DNA from: Montifringilla adamsi
Lineage: Eukaryota; Chordata; Aves; Passeriformes; Passeridae
Direction: 5' to 3'
Length of the DNA: 64,000 bases
Assembly (NCBI GenBank): GCA_017590115.1
Contig: JAGGNK010013558.1
Span: forward strand, 18,184,574-18,248,573
Each line of letters opens with the position of its first letter. Within the stretch, counting starts at the first letter, position 1. The notes below the pieces were generated by a model. The model did no database searches. It was not told the DNA's origin and saw only the letters and a program-made list of their open reading frames with translations. The position numbers and the translations under genes were made by a program. This document shows positions 1 through 64,000 of this stretch, piece by piece.

Positions 1-1334
1 GCAGGATCCTGCTCTGGGAGCCTGGGGGTGTCCTGGGGGTGTCCAGGCTCAGACTGGGGGTTCAGAGCCAGCCTGACCACCTGGAGAGTCCTGGCTCCAA
101 GGGGAGAGGCTCCCAGGGGCAGAATGCCCAGAGCCAGGGGCTGTGATCCCAGGTGTGAGGGCTGAGCCCATCTGGGGACATGTGGGGACACATCTGGGTC
201 CCACCACGGTGCTCCAAGGATCCAGGTGTATTCCCAGAGCTGGGACCCAGCTCCTGCCCCCGAGCTGGAGGGCTCCTCTTGCCAGTCCTGAGCCCTGCAG
301 GTCACTCCTGGGATCGTGCTGGGAGCAAACCCACGGGGCTGGTGTCATCCTCCTCTGCTTCCATCAGACTGGCAAATGTGCAACAAAATATTTTTTATAT
401 TTAAAAGGCAATCAACTTGCTACTTCCACGTTTGCCTAATAAAATTACATACTTAGAGTCAATACTACTTCATGCTCAAATCTACAAGGAACTAACGGCA
501 AGTACTCTACTTTCTAGGTCAATAGAGATTATAAATTAAAAAAAATATCATGGTGGCTCAGTCCAAAATTTTACCATGGGTCAGACCCTTGATAATTACT
601 TCACAAACAGCTGCTGAAAAAGAAAACCCAGTTTCAGCTCCATTTAATGACATTTCAGGTAGAATCATCAATGGATAAAGTTGCACTACATGGTAATGCA
701 CATCAGATTAAGAGGTGTCATCAGTGGCATGCTGATAGTGAATCATGAGGAGATGGTTTGGGAAGATGGGAGAGAGAAGCCGATGTGGCTCAGCTTTGAG
801 AAAGGAAATGAAACCAGGGCTGGTCTGTGCAAACCTGCAACGTCCCAGGGCAGGAATTGGAGGGGCAGCAGTTTAAACTGCCTGACAGATCTGCTGGATT
901 TAGCTACCAAAAGAGGAGCTGCATAAGGAGAATGAAAGCCTACCTGTGCCAATCAATGTTAAAAGTGTGGTGAGTGTGAGACTCATTGTGGAAACTCCAT
1001 TCATTAGCAAAGATCAGGGGATGTTTGGAAAGATATTAAAAACTGCACAGAAAGTGTCTGTGTTAATATTCCTCAACTCAAATTCTCTGGTACTGAATAT
1101 AGAGACGACAATCTCAATGCTAATTACCAAGCATGATCTGCACAGGTTGCACATGGTGATGGCAGTAAATGAGCTTTCCAGACAGTGACATGACAAGTTT
1201 CCCTGCTCTCATTCAGAAAAATGTCCATTCCCATGACAAAGATGAAAATAAATTCCAGCGTATTCCTAGTCACCTCATTCCTAACAGTAAAATCTTGCTG
1301 CAGTCAGTAGAAATGTACATCCTGAAGTCCTTCT
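1..1334. other. 3' flank or distal 3' UTR of MEGF11, nothing else recognised
   Basis: The first 360 bases are GC-rich; the rest is AT-rich. Open frames here are short and show no domain or splice pattern. It may be distal 3' UTR if the AATAAA at 1354 is not used. Confidence 0.5.
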
Positions 1335-1639
1335 ACTTAGCATGTTTTTGTGGTTTATTTTACAGCAAAGCCAGGGTTAGAACACGCCATGGAGAGTTTT
1401 TGCCTGGAGCATGAAGACACCTTCCTGGGGTGATGTGCTCCAGTCCCATGTGGAGGAGGCTCTCGTTAGTTCCAGGTACCCATACAAAAATGTCTTTATA
1501 AATAACATCATGCAGCAGCAGTTGGCCCAAGCTGATGTCGTGTTAAGTCCTTGTCAGTCCGCAGGAAAGGAAGGAATGGCTTCTCCTCTGCTTCCTCCCA
1601 GTCTGTGTTGGCAGCACAGTGCCAGTGAAGTCCATCCCT
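1335..1639 (-). other. MEGF11: MEGF11 3' untranslated region (proximal part)
   Basis: Sequence directly after the stop codon on the minus strand, taken down to just beyond the first AATAAA. The true 3' end cannot be fixed from sequence alone, and a longer UTR reaching toward position 1 is possible. Confidence 0.5.
1354..1359 (-). terminator. MEGF11: candidate polyadenylation signal AATAAA
   Basis: The minus strand reads AATAAA here, 281 nt after the stop codon. I found no other exact AATAAA on this strand between the stop and position 1; an ATTAAA variant lies near 648-653. Sequence past the hexamer is only mildly GU-rich, so use of this site is uncertain. Confidence 0.45.
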
Positions 1640-53095
<51,456 letters not shown>

Positions 53096-53399
53096 TTACA
53101 AAAACAAACCTCCTAGAGCAGATGTTAGATCATTAAGCAAAACATCACTTACGAAGCACTAATCACAAAATATACAGTCTGAAACCGTGCAGAGATTGCT
53201 CTGCGGTTCTTGGAAAATATATTCTAAGAATAGGGTTGTTAAAAACCTAAAGGATCTCGTACGTGCTCGTCTTCCACAGGTTGGCAGAGAGGAAAACGAC
53301 ATGGCAGGTGCATCAGATCTTTTTGATGCGTAGCTGGTACCTGCATTTGTTTTCAATTAATTTGCATGAGATTGTGACTTTAGGAAGAAGGCAGAGCAG

Positions 53400-53425
53400 G
53401 ATGTGTGTGTCAGATGTGTGTGTCA
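53400..53425. repeat. 13-bp tandem doublet
   Basis: gatgtgtgtgtca occurs twice without a gap. Confidence 0.95.
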
Positions 53426-54755
53426 GAGAGAGGAGGCACACAGCAGAACACAGAAACGTGGTCTCTGTCCTATTTCTGCTCTAGGTGTGGGCAAAGGGAG
53501 GGAAAGGAGAATAAATACTTATATTTTACAGAAATATAGAATGCTGTAACATTGCATTCTGGTGTGCTGTATGCACTGATCAGCTTGTGTGGTTGGAAGG
53601 ATAGACACAGTTCTTACTAATACTGTTCATCTGACACAACAAGGGAATTAAAATGTGAGCACAATAAGGTTTAAAGCAATTGTGGTCTAACCTCACTAAT
53701 TGAGGTTTAAGCCTTAGTAAACTTACTGAGTCCCACAGCTGGGTCTACACATTAACATATACAAGGTATTTTGGCTTCCTTTTCCTCTGTGCGTAATCCT
53801 GACTTTCACATTGCAAATTAGCTCCTAAATTTACTACTTCAGTGAGTCAAACTTAAATAATTTAGTTCTATGCCAGGGAAAGTGAACCTACTACAAGATA
53901 AAAAGTAACTCCATTGCATGGTGTGACCTGTGTCATAGCTCAGGGGAAAAGGTATTGGTCAAAATGTATTTTTGCAGGTGAGAGGCTTCACTGTTAGATA
54001 GGAGGATCCATTTATTAGGAGTGAAATGTGCACCATGTCAGCTTCCCTATGCTGTGACAAGTACCTCCAGGAGCCTGTATATCACACAGCAGACACCCAG
54101 ACAGCACAAGGAAATACGAACAGATTTCTGAGCACCATAAACCCCCATCTGCTTTGCTGGAGCAGTTCTGCCTCACACCAGGGTGACTCATCATATTTTA
54201 GACCTTTTAGAAAAACTTTGTTTCAGGAGGAAGGAAAGGAAACAGTTAACTGCTCACAAGTAAATCCTGAGAGTCACTGATTTTTGAGTGAAGGCACTGT
54301 TTGTAAAAGATGCTATCTTTGACCTTGGTGGAGTAAAACAAGTGCCCCTGCAAAGGCCTGGCAGGAAAAGATGCTGCCTTGACAGGCAGCAAATCCAAAG
54401 CAGGCTGCCCCTCATTACCCTGCCAGCATGCCTATGGAATGAGCTCCAGGAACCCGGGCTGGCAGAGGGGCATTCAGTCTCCACGCCTAATCAATCCTCT
54501 GCCTTTCTCCTGTGTGTGACAATTAGACAGCCAATTAGTGCCACTTAGGAACCCTTATCCTGTGTGAATGAAACTCCCAACTCATTTCATGTACTACACA
54601 GAACTGCTGGTACTGCTAATAATTTCTATGACAACTGACCTTATCTGGATTTGAACTAGTGATCCAGAAGGAAAAGAAAATTCCTTTGAAAAGGAAAGGG
54701 GAGCAGAGTGATGTGGAGTTAAAATACCCCTTGGGGAGTCACATTCACTAACCAC

Positions 54756-54848
54756 AGAACCACAGAATCATCAGGGTTAGGAGAGAGTGAAGATCATCCA
54801 ATCCAACCATCAATCACCCCAAAACCACATTCCCACATCCTGACACCT
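54756..54848 (-). mobile_element. CR1 LINE fragment
   Basis: Short antisense CR1 3' fragment: ccacagaatcatcagggtta, then gatcatccaatccaaccatc and accccaaaaccac. It is more diverged than the copies at 40519 and 43650 and lies about 170 bp from an oppositely oriented CR1 end. Confidence 0.7.
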
Positions 54849-55020
54849 CTAAAACACCATCTGGGCCAGGGCTGGAGGCAGCAGGAGGATTTCCAGTGTC
54901 TCAGCTGATGTTCTGTGACCACAGAGCAGCTGGTGTTGGGGGCAGTGCTCCCTGGCCAGGCATAACTGGACTGGATTCACTGGTTTTCTGTAATCACTTT
55001 GGATTATCCCAAAGAAAAGG

Positions 55021-55357
55021 GATACAACTCCCTGAAAAAGGGTTGTAGTGAGGTGGGTGTCAGTCTCTTCTCTCAGGTAACAAGTGACAGGATAATCAGG
55101 TGAGGAAATGGCCTCAAGTTGCACCAGGGGAGGTTTAGAATGGATATTAGGGAAAATTTCTTCACAGGAAGAGCTGTACAGCATTGGAACAGGCTGCCCA
55201 GGGAAGTGGTGGAATCACCTTTCCTGAAATCTTAAAAAACATGTGGATGTGTCACTTGAGGACATGATTTAGTGGTGAAGACAGTGGTGGTGCTGGTTGA
55301 TGGTTAGACTTGGTGGTCTTTGAGGCCTTTTCCAACCTTAAATATTCTGTAATTCTC
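55021..55357 (+). mobile_element. CR1 LINE, 3' end
   Basis: Plus-orientation CR1 of a different subfamily from 28180-28700: it contains gaaatggcctcaagttgcac, caggggaggtttagaatgga, attagggaaaatttcttcac, gaacaggctgcccagggaag and gacttggtggtctttgaggc, ending tccaaccttaaatattctgt. This is the well-known 3' end of bird CR1. Confidence 0.9.
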
Positions 55358-58300
55358 ACAAGGTGACCATCAGGCTGTTTATTCCAAGCCTTTGAGTGTT
55401 GGCATTTACTTTAATGTACTTGGCTTTATGGACTGACAGAGCTGGGCACTCTGGCTGCCCACGATCCACTCACGTACTTTGCAAACAAACCTTAACTGAA
55501 AAAAATACCTGGTTTAATGAGATTTCTATCCCCAAGTTTGACAAGTGAGACCTCCAGAGCTCTCTGAGTGACAACTGCCAAATACACTTAACTTCTTAAT
55601 TACATAAGAGGAAAATGCACTTGAACTATAGCACTGGCTCTAAGATTTTATTAATTATAAATGCACACCTTGTTATTAACATTTTGAACTTGATTTGGGA
55701 GAATGACCTCTGAAATGAAATGCATTCAGGTACTGTTAAAGATATGTAAATTCCACCTCCCTCTCACCACCTGCCCGAGTGGATAATGCTGCAGTGTATG
55801 CATCCAGCTGTTAATGAGTTATATATTCTAATAAACTGATTTCAAATTGTGTGTATTGAATCTTCACTCTTGCAATATGGTACTTTATATTTCTATCCTA
55901 TTTAGTAAAATTAATCAACAGCTGTGCTCCTTATGTTGATTATTCTTTTTTTTTTTCCTGTTAAGATTGGGAGGTTAATGAGGATAGTGCAATGCCTGGA
56001 TGTGGTATCCATGCTAGGAAGGAGTAGCTAATTCAATCAAACATATACCCCTGGAAATGTTAAAGCTATATTAGGAAATTGAGCTATAAATAACTTGGTA
56101 TTTTCCGTCTCTGTGCTCCAAATCAGAATGACCCATATGGACATCACAAACTTTCAGAGGTGCTTCATTTTCAATATTTTCACTTAGAAGTGCCAGTTTA
56201 TCAAAATATCCCTCCAAATCTATCCACTGGGTTATTTCTAATTTCAGGGGTCAAATCTGACTTTAACATAAACAATGGAAAAATTCTTTAGGGAATGTGG
56301 GGTCAGGGCCAGCTGTGAGAAATGCCCTGCTCTGTGTGGAGCAGCACATTCCTGCTGTCTGCTCTGCATCACCCCAACCTGGGAGAGGCTACCTCAGTGC
56401 CACCAAGGACAGGGTGTCCCACACTTCATCCCTGCTCAGAAATTACCACTGAGCCTCTTGTTTGAAATCCAGGCCTGAGGGGAACACCCCAACATGGCAA
56501 AGATACAGGAGGGAAGCTACAATTCCTGGGACCCTAAAAGTCCCCTTGAAATCAGACTGGATGGTGGCAGTGACCTAAGCAGCCCCACCTATGACTTTCC
56601 ATGCCTATAAACACTTCAGAAACATCCATTTTTGCTGGAACTCACAGCCCTTCCCAGCACCCCGAGAGCTTTGGGCATCCAGTTCTTGTTATGGTTAATT
56701 CTTCCCCATGGATTGAGGGTGAGGTCCAAGGAACCAAACTCCATTAATAACTCAGGCTGCCAGCTCACATCCATCAGCATCAAATATTAATAGACTCCGA
56801 GGGCCACAGCATCCGTCTTTCTAGATGGCAGTCAATAATCTGTCTTGTTTCTGTTCAGCGAGAGGGGAAGATTTTCCTCCACCAAAATTATTATTGTTCA
56901 ATATTAGTAGAGCTTAAAGACACAATGCTGCCTTAGGTGTTGGCTATGTTAACAAGCTCTGGCTGCTTCAGAAAGTGTTTTCCCTGGATTAATGTTACCC
57001 TAACAGGTTACATTTCTTGTTCCTTTTAAAAATGCATTCCTGCTATAAGCAGTGATCAACTCCCTTAAAAATCCTTTTCTGGTGATCAATACACAAATTT
57101 GTATTTATTCCTGTGCATTTTGGAATAGGACTTCAAGTCTGAGAAATGCATTTTGAAAGGGGAAAAAAAAGGGTATCCCAGACCATAAAGAGAGTTAATA
57201 ACCCAGCATTGGTCAACAACGTCCAGCAAAGTTTGCACCCACACCTGGTCTGTCACAAAGTTTGCTATTTAAGGATGTGAAATTAAGGATTTCAGAAGTA
57301 GCTACAATCTACAGGAATACAATTCCCTTGGAGGGCTGAAGTCTGGTTCCACTGAACTCAGTGGCAAAACAGAAAATCAATTTTCAAGGCTTCCGCAATG
57401 CAGAAGAGGAACAGGATGTTATTGAACCTGGCCTCAAGTTTGCATGACAAAGACCTGGGTGACAGCTTTGCTCTGGAGATTTAATCTGCCAGGTGCTGAA
57501 ATTCCTCAACTCCCACAGATTACTGGGGGCGACTGACAGCGCTGAAAGGCAAAATATAGGAACCTTTGGTAATCTGCAGTGGGACTCCAGCTAATCAGAG
57601 ATTTCTAACACCCCATCTGATCCCTCCCTCGCCCCCTCCTCGCCAGGCTGGGCAGGTGGATCAGAGGTGCAGCCCCTGGCAGCAGCCCAGGGATGCTCCA
57701 CGCTCGGTGCCCAGAGCACTGAGTGGAAAGCAGGGCACGGCGCAGAGGCTCCTGTGTGTGCTGATCCGCAGATCAGGGAGGCCAAGCGCTGCTGCTGTTT
57801 GTACCTGAGGCCTGTGTGTCCAGATAAGCTGATCAGTATGGATTTAGCACCTACAAATGTATATTTCTGTGTACACACAGCACGTGGGACACCGGTGTGC
57901 TGGGACATGGTGTCTGTGCACTGATGCAGATCACAGATACGCTCCTCTATATTTACTTATTTAATTGTGACATTTACAATTAACCCAAAGTGGTTCTCCA
58001 CAAACATTCCCTCAAGGTAAACATATGGTATCCAGCAGCACAAACTGTCAGAACAAACTAATTTCCTTAATGGTGTTCAGTGGAAATTACCGTGCTCTTC
58101 ATCAGCGGATCAGCAGCAGGGGGAAAACTTTGTACTTGCACCAGGTTTGTCCTCCACCCTGGACTCAAACAATTTATTCATGACCTTACTACACAGCATC
58201 TTTAGTTTTCCAGACATAATGATATCCTCTGGCAGAATTCCTTTCCCCTCTGGGTGTTACTAATTACTCCCTGCAGAGGCTATTATTGGTGCTAATGAAA

Positions 58301-61300
58301 AAATGCAGTAAAACCTTGGGGAAGGCTCCTGTGCCAAGTGTTCCGTGTGCAGGTGATTGCTGTGACTGAGCACTGACAAAAGTTCCTTTGCCCACCTTGT
58401 AACAGGATGTGATGGAGCTGTGCTGGGGTTTGATACACATCTAAAAGGACAAAATGAAACCACCAGTGATCTTATTCAGCCTCCTTTTCCCCGTGCCCTT
58501 TTCATGGGAAAGACAGGGGAAGGCAGAAAGGATGGGAAAGAGTTTTCCTACCCTTAAAAAAGTGACTTTACAGCTCATGACTCATCCAAAGACAGAACCA
58601 TTGGCAGCTTGAATGCCAGAGTCTTTCATGAAATCATCAACCCCTCCAAAAGCCATCTGCAAAGCTTTCCCCAGTCTGCACCCTGGTGACACTGCAGTTC
58701 TCTCAGCAAAACATGGAGATGCCAAGCACGGATCCCTTTGGAATGAGCAGAACTTCCCCTTTGCTTCCTATAACCTTACAGGGATTTACAAACCTTTACA
58801 AATGGATGTCAGCATTTTATGTCACCTCTGAATTTGTGCTAATATGCTAATTCACACAGTAAATTTCACAGTAAATGCCAAGTCCAGAATTACTCAGCCT
58901 GATACTAATTCTTAAATTTGATGATGGATCAGAAGTATTCAGCAGAACATGCACACAAACAAAATGGAAACTTCATTTGTTATAAAGAGAGGGTAAGCAA
59001 AATATTATAAATAATGTCAATTTTAAGTACCTACAGTCCTTTATTAGATAGAATTTAATTTTACCTTAGTGATCATAGTCTTTGCTAGCAAAGCTCTGAG
59101 TGAGAGTGGAGTAAAAGTTACCACAAAGTAACTGTAGTTGTTATTTTCCAAACTGTACAAAATCTGGTTAAATTTCATGGATTCCTTTTTTATAAACCCA
59201 AATATATTTGCTGTGGCCTTTTACAGGCATAACTCACATTACTCCCTCATTAAGGCCACAGAAGAACCAGGATCATTTGTTCTCATTTCTGGCCTCTCAG
59301 TCCCCAGAACCTCTCACTCCCTGTCTGGGTTGTTCTGTTTCCCACTGCACAGCCTCAAAATTGATCTGAGATGCATTAACAGTATATTTTGGTTACTTTT
59401 ATTAAAAAAAAAAAAAAAGTATGCACCCCATGGTCCCTGAGCTACAATGGGTTTCAGAGCAACAATTATCCCATTGCCCAGGCACCTTGGGAATCATTTG
59501 TCACAGCCACAGCTTGGGAGAGCCTTTGGATAGGATTTGGCTGCCTGGGGAATAATTTAAACCTATCAAAATGGGAGAACTTGCGCAGTCCCCCAGTTTG
59601 GACACCCTGCATGTGGAAAACTAGAATTAACTGGACAGGGCTCATGGTTTCCAGCCCAGCAAATCCCAGCTGTGAGGGATTTTTTGTGGAGCATGCAAGG
59701 ATTTGTGCATCTCAGGAGTAAGGCACTGCCTGTTGGCTCAGGGTCCTCTCACACTGGGACTCCACTGGAAATTCATCTTTTCCAGTGGAGGGTGCACAGA
59801 CTCTCACCACTCTCCTGCCCTCCAGCAGCTTGGCTCCAACGTGCTCCATGCAGCCAAAAGGAACAATGCCCTGGCACAATAAAACTGATGAATAAAAGCA
59901 GCAAATCCTGGCTTTGGGAGGGTTTTTTCCCCTCCATGAAATCCAGTGAAAACAAACACAAATAAAACCTTCATTAAAAAAATTGGATTTTGCATACTAA
60001 AAGCCAGCAAACCTGAGCTGGATTTCTGTCAGCAAGCATTATAATCCCCCTCACCACCAGGGAACAGTTTTCTAGTTTGCACTAAAACTATGCCCAATAC
60101 CAGTCAGTTATCTGCAATTAAAAAAATCCATTCCTACAGTACCAGTTACCTAAACATGGTTATTAAAAAAGGAAAGAGAATTCAATAAAGAAAGCAGGCA
60201 AGAAATCCCACCCTCCCTCCCTCTTCCTGTAAATCAGGGCAGCACTTGCTGACAAAAAAACATCTAGACTGACTTTACAACACTTGAATATCTGCCTGGT
60301 TTAGTATTTAGGCTTAACTGCAGAGCCCTTTAGTGTCAGCAAGGCAATGAATACAGCATCATATAATTAAATGTGTTCAGAAGGAAAGTAGTGTGGAGAG
60401 TACAAAAGATGATCATCAACCTCTGAACAAGAATTTTTTTTATGCAGTCAGCACTTTTCACCTAATAGAATATCACAAAACACATTTATCCAGGAGGGAC
60501 CTCTCCAAACTCAGGGAATTGGATTTAGACTGGGTAAACCAGGTAGATTATCAAGGCAGGTAAATCATGTCTGTACCAGAGGGATTTCTCGTGTCCAGTG
60601 TGGGGTCAGCTGGGAAACCAGGTCCTCTCTAGTTAAAGCAATTTAAACCTGGAATTTAAACCTGGAATAAGGCCACTGCAGATTTATTCAGGTGAGGCAG
60701 GGAGCAAACTCTCAGAATATTTTAAACTTAACTCTGGGGAAGCTGTAAAGAGTCAAACATGTGTGGGGATCATTGCTCTCACTATAACCAGCTTTGATCA
60801 GCTGCTGTTTTAAAGTGCTCCAAAACATATGTCCTGATCACAATTAAATATCCTCAAAGGTAAAATGGCCCAGTCATCCTGTGCATTATTTCAAGTTAGT
60901 GGGAATTATTTGCATCCCTGAGAAGTAAATCTCTGGCACATCTCCATGATGTGCCCAACAAGCTACTCGTGTCCAAACTGGGGATGGAAGGTGGCTAAAT
61001 GTCAAAATTCCAAACCACAGTCCTTGAATATACTGGTAAAGATTAAAAAAAACCTGGGGTTTTGGCCTTTTTAAAATAAGGCATCAAAATCAGGGTTACC
61101 ACTGTGGCAAAGGAAAGATTTTGACACGCTGTGTGCAGTTCCACAATTTCCTTCCCCAGATTTGGGCAGAGCAGATCAGGCCTAACAGGAGCCTTTTGGA
61201 AATACAGATTAGCATTTCAGTGCCAGGCAGTGACCTTCAAAGTGGGAGCCCAGAGCTGCCTGTCAATTCTGCCCCAGCTATTTAATGGAAATACTTTTGC

Positions 61301-61494
61301 CTGGAAATTTGAGATGGTTTCTGCTCTATCCACACAGCCTGAGTGTCACAGTCCAAGATCCACCTTGTAAAACAGCTGTGGCCTCCTGACTTTTTTGCAA
61401 TAATAAATGTGGGTTCTGGCTGTCAAGTCTGAACAGTTCTGCAAAAAGGACATCAGCTAAAACAGGAAATAAAAGGCATCATTTATACCTTCAG

Positions 61495-62510
61495 CCTCTA
61501 TGATGTTTTCTGGCAAGAAGATCCACAGTTTAATTATAAATACAAGGGAGAAGAAACATCTTTATCTGCTTGCTTCAAACCCACTGCCTGATTTTTAATT
61601 GGGAAACTTCTTATGCTGTGATAAGTAGCAAGAATGCATTCCCTCTTCCCCTTCCCCCACGGAGTGAGAGACCTCTCACATCCCTACCCTCAGTGACCCC
61701 TTCTCTAAGCAAAATCATCCCACTGTTATTCTCATTTTATGGGAGCCATTTCACAACTTAATTACGCATTCTGTGAAAAGCACTCTCTTTGTTTTTAACC
61801 TGCTGTGCAATCATTTAATTGGTTGGCCCTTGTTCCTGGGTTATTAGAAATAGTAAATAACCATTCCTTGTTCATGTTCTGTGCACCATCCCCAGTTCCA
61901 CAGATCTCCATCATGTCCCTCCTCAGCCATCTGTTTTCGGAGCCGAGTTCCCGCTCATCGAGTGACTCTCTATAGAAATTGTTCCATATAAAAGATGATC
62001 TTTGTCACCATTTCCATTCTATCCTTTGTAAGCAGGAATCAGCCGAGCTGTGTGCAGTAATTTGAGACTTGGATATATTATGGATTTACACAATACCAAA
62101 AAAATGGCTTTTCCATCCTGTTTTATTCTCATCCTGATCATTCTAACTATTCTGTCAGGCACTCTGGATTAGTTTGAGTTTTTCAGGCTCATTGAGGGGT
62201 TGAGTTTTTCAGAAAACTACCCACAGTGATTGCCTGATCTCTTTCCCTGAATAGCAGGAATTAAATTAGAACTCATTTTTTGTGTATTTACTTAACATTA
62301 TCTTCCTATCATCTATTACTCTACATTGTTAAATACTGAATTTCAACATACCCAGTTATTCAGGAACAGGAATCTTTCCCCAGATTTGCTACTGCCTTGA
62401 CAATCCCCATATTTTTGCATTATTTGCAAACTTTCTTTTAGACTTCTTCCACAAGTGTATTGTGCAATTAAGGACAATGTCCAAGCACAGCTTTAAACCA
62501 GTCCATCAGT
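61495..62510 (-). mobile_element. ancient CR1-type LINE, two partly repeated segments
   Basis: Eroded antisense copy of an old amniote CR1. Recognisable parts are ccacagtttaattataaata, caaacccactgcctgatttt, cattctgtgaaaagcactct, gttggcccttgttcctgggt, ctccatcatgtccctcctca and ttttcagaaaactacccaca. The consensus stretch around 'ccacagtttaa ... cctgctg' occurs twice (61525-61600 and 61750-61830), so this is either two copies or an internal duplication. Confidence 0.75.
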
Positions 62511-64000
62511 GCACACCTGATGTCGTGTTCACACCCTAAAGGACGGAGTCCAGGAGGAGCTAAAAGTGCTGGAAACAGCAGGAATTCTCCACTGGCCCCT
62601 TGCTATGAGCACTGGAGCCATGGAAGTAGCAATGCGGATGGAAAACACAAAGGAACAGGGCTGATGCTGCAAACAGCTGTGGTGGACCTTGGTGCTGAGC
62701 TGCAGGATCCACAGCTGAGAGGATCAAAGACAAAAAACAGCATCTAAAAAGGAAAAGATGTCAAGTCTAAGCTAATGGGTTTTGTGATGTAATACTGAAA
62801 AGCTGGTAAATAACCAGGTTACCACACACAGTCAGATAAGAGAGATCCCCTTCAAACTCTCGTTCCTAAATCAAAACCCTATGGCAAAAGAGTTTGAGAT
62901 CTGGTAAAATTTCATTTGTTTTTTGGCATAAGAAAACAAAATTAGGATTTTTCATTTATACATGTTTGATTGTGAAAGACGAAGTCTTTGACAGTACAGT
63001 TGAACAGAATTAAAATGCAAAACTATCTTATAATTTAAATCCTGTCCTTAGGATGTTTTAATGAAGTCAGTTTGCAATTTGAACTACCAGGAGAGTCAGC
63101 TACCAACACTTTCATGCACAGAACCATAGATAGTGTGGATAAAGATATATACATTTGGAAGCCTAATAGATGAAAGGAGGCACTGCTATTGGCAAGCAGT
63201 TCATCCCTCTGCAAAATTCAGATCAAATAACTCAGTCTGAGCAGAATATTGAGCTCCACTGGCTCTGAATGAGGCTACAGGAAGAGAAATGCAATTTGAC
63301 ACAGCCACATTGCCAATTAAGGATAAAACACATGAAATATGTCAACTAGCAACAAAGGCAGAGGCTTTCAGGCTTTCTGTACCAAGTTGGTTCCTTTGGA
63401 CCCACTTAGGAAAACTTTGGAGTTATTCGGGTAAATAAAACTGCAGCAGAGCCCAGTAAAAGTAAATACGAGAAGAAAGAGAAGACCTGGGACTTGCTCA
63501 GAGTTCTTATCACATTACAAACTCTGTGTGTGAGTGAATACCTTCTCATTAGGAGAGACAGACACTGAGGCAAACCCCCTTCTTGTGTACCTGGGACAAT
63601 CCCACTGAAGGCAGCAGTTGTGTTCAGGTAAACTTGGGCTGGCAAAGCAGAATTTGAGCTGTCACAGACAATTTCTGGAGCTTGTGCATTGACAAGAGAG
63701 TGAGCAGAGAAAAATGAAATGGAATAGCTCATAAAAGGCTCTGAAAAGTTCCACTGAATTCAAAGAAAGGTCTGCAGTTTGCACAGCTGAGCGGGAGCCA
63801 CTGTGTCCTGCGCATTCAGTGACCTTGTTAAACACTGCGGTACAGCAGTTCACCTGCTCCAAAGCATCCACCAAATGCCCTGAGGCAGGGGCAGAGCCTT
63901 TGTTCCTGCCCTTGCAGCCGGGTGCTGACTGGGGCACTGCGGGCTTTGGGGGAGCACAGGGGCACTGCAGGTGCTGCTGCTCCTGCAGAAATCCCTAATT

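Noticed and set aside
56275..56478. Cysteine-rich plus-strand frame that looked EGF-like
   Set aside because: The cysteine spacing does not fit an EGF module, there are no splice sites at its edges, and it is on the strand opposite to the gene.

Overview
This 64 kb window is vertebrate genomic DNA and almost certainly avian. It holds several CR1 LINE copies in the form typical of bird genomes and an LTR of a type I associate with passerines, plus short exons separated by long AT-rich introns. No bacterial-style gene layout is present. The only gene I can support is the 3' two-thirds of MEGF11 (multiple EGF-like domains 11), on the minus strand.

Fifteen coding exons were placed by reading the minus strand for EGF-like cysteine patterns and then checking every exon edge for GT-AG splice signals and reading-frame phase. 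Together they give 2031 nt, exactly 677 codons including the stop. From high to low coordinates they encode: a run of 8-cysteine laminin-type EGF-like repeats (nine exons, 52858 down to 24346); one exon with the juxtamembrane stretch, a single transmembrane helix and a basic stop-transfer segment (23968-24201); and five cytoplasmic exons ending in a tail with several tyrosine motifs and the stop codon at 1640. The signal peptide, EMI domain and first EGF repeats must lie beyond position 64000, because nothing exon-like was found from 52859 to 64000. One cytoplasmic exon that I recall from the human protein (between 12701 and 8109) was not found; the flanking phases stay in frame without it.

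The rest is intron, 3' UTR and a short stretch of 3' flank. Introns hold CR1 fragments of two age classes. Younger copies lie near 28180-28700, 40519-40782, 43650-43965, 54756-54848 and 55021-55357. Eroded ancient copies lie near 16199-16510 and 61495-62510. There is also a probable solo LTR (22329-22746, flanked by an 8-bp direct repeat), minisatellites, a 96/102-bp tandem duplication and simple repeats. No tRNA, rRNA, CRISPR, origin or second protein-coding gene was seen.

I did not find a new biological system. The points most worth a second look are the fast-diverging cytoplasmic exon at 18854-18972, the apparently absent exon beside it, the phase arrangement that makes two cytoplasmic exons an obligate pair, and the repeat structures.
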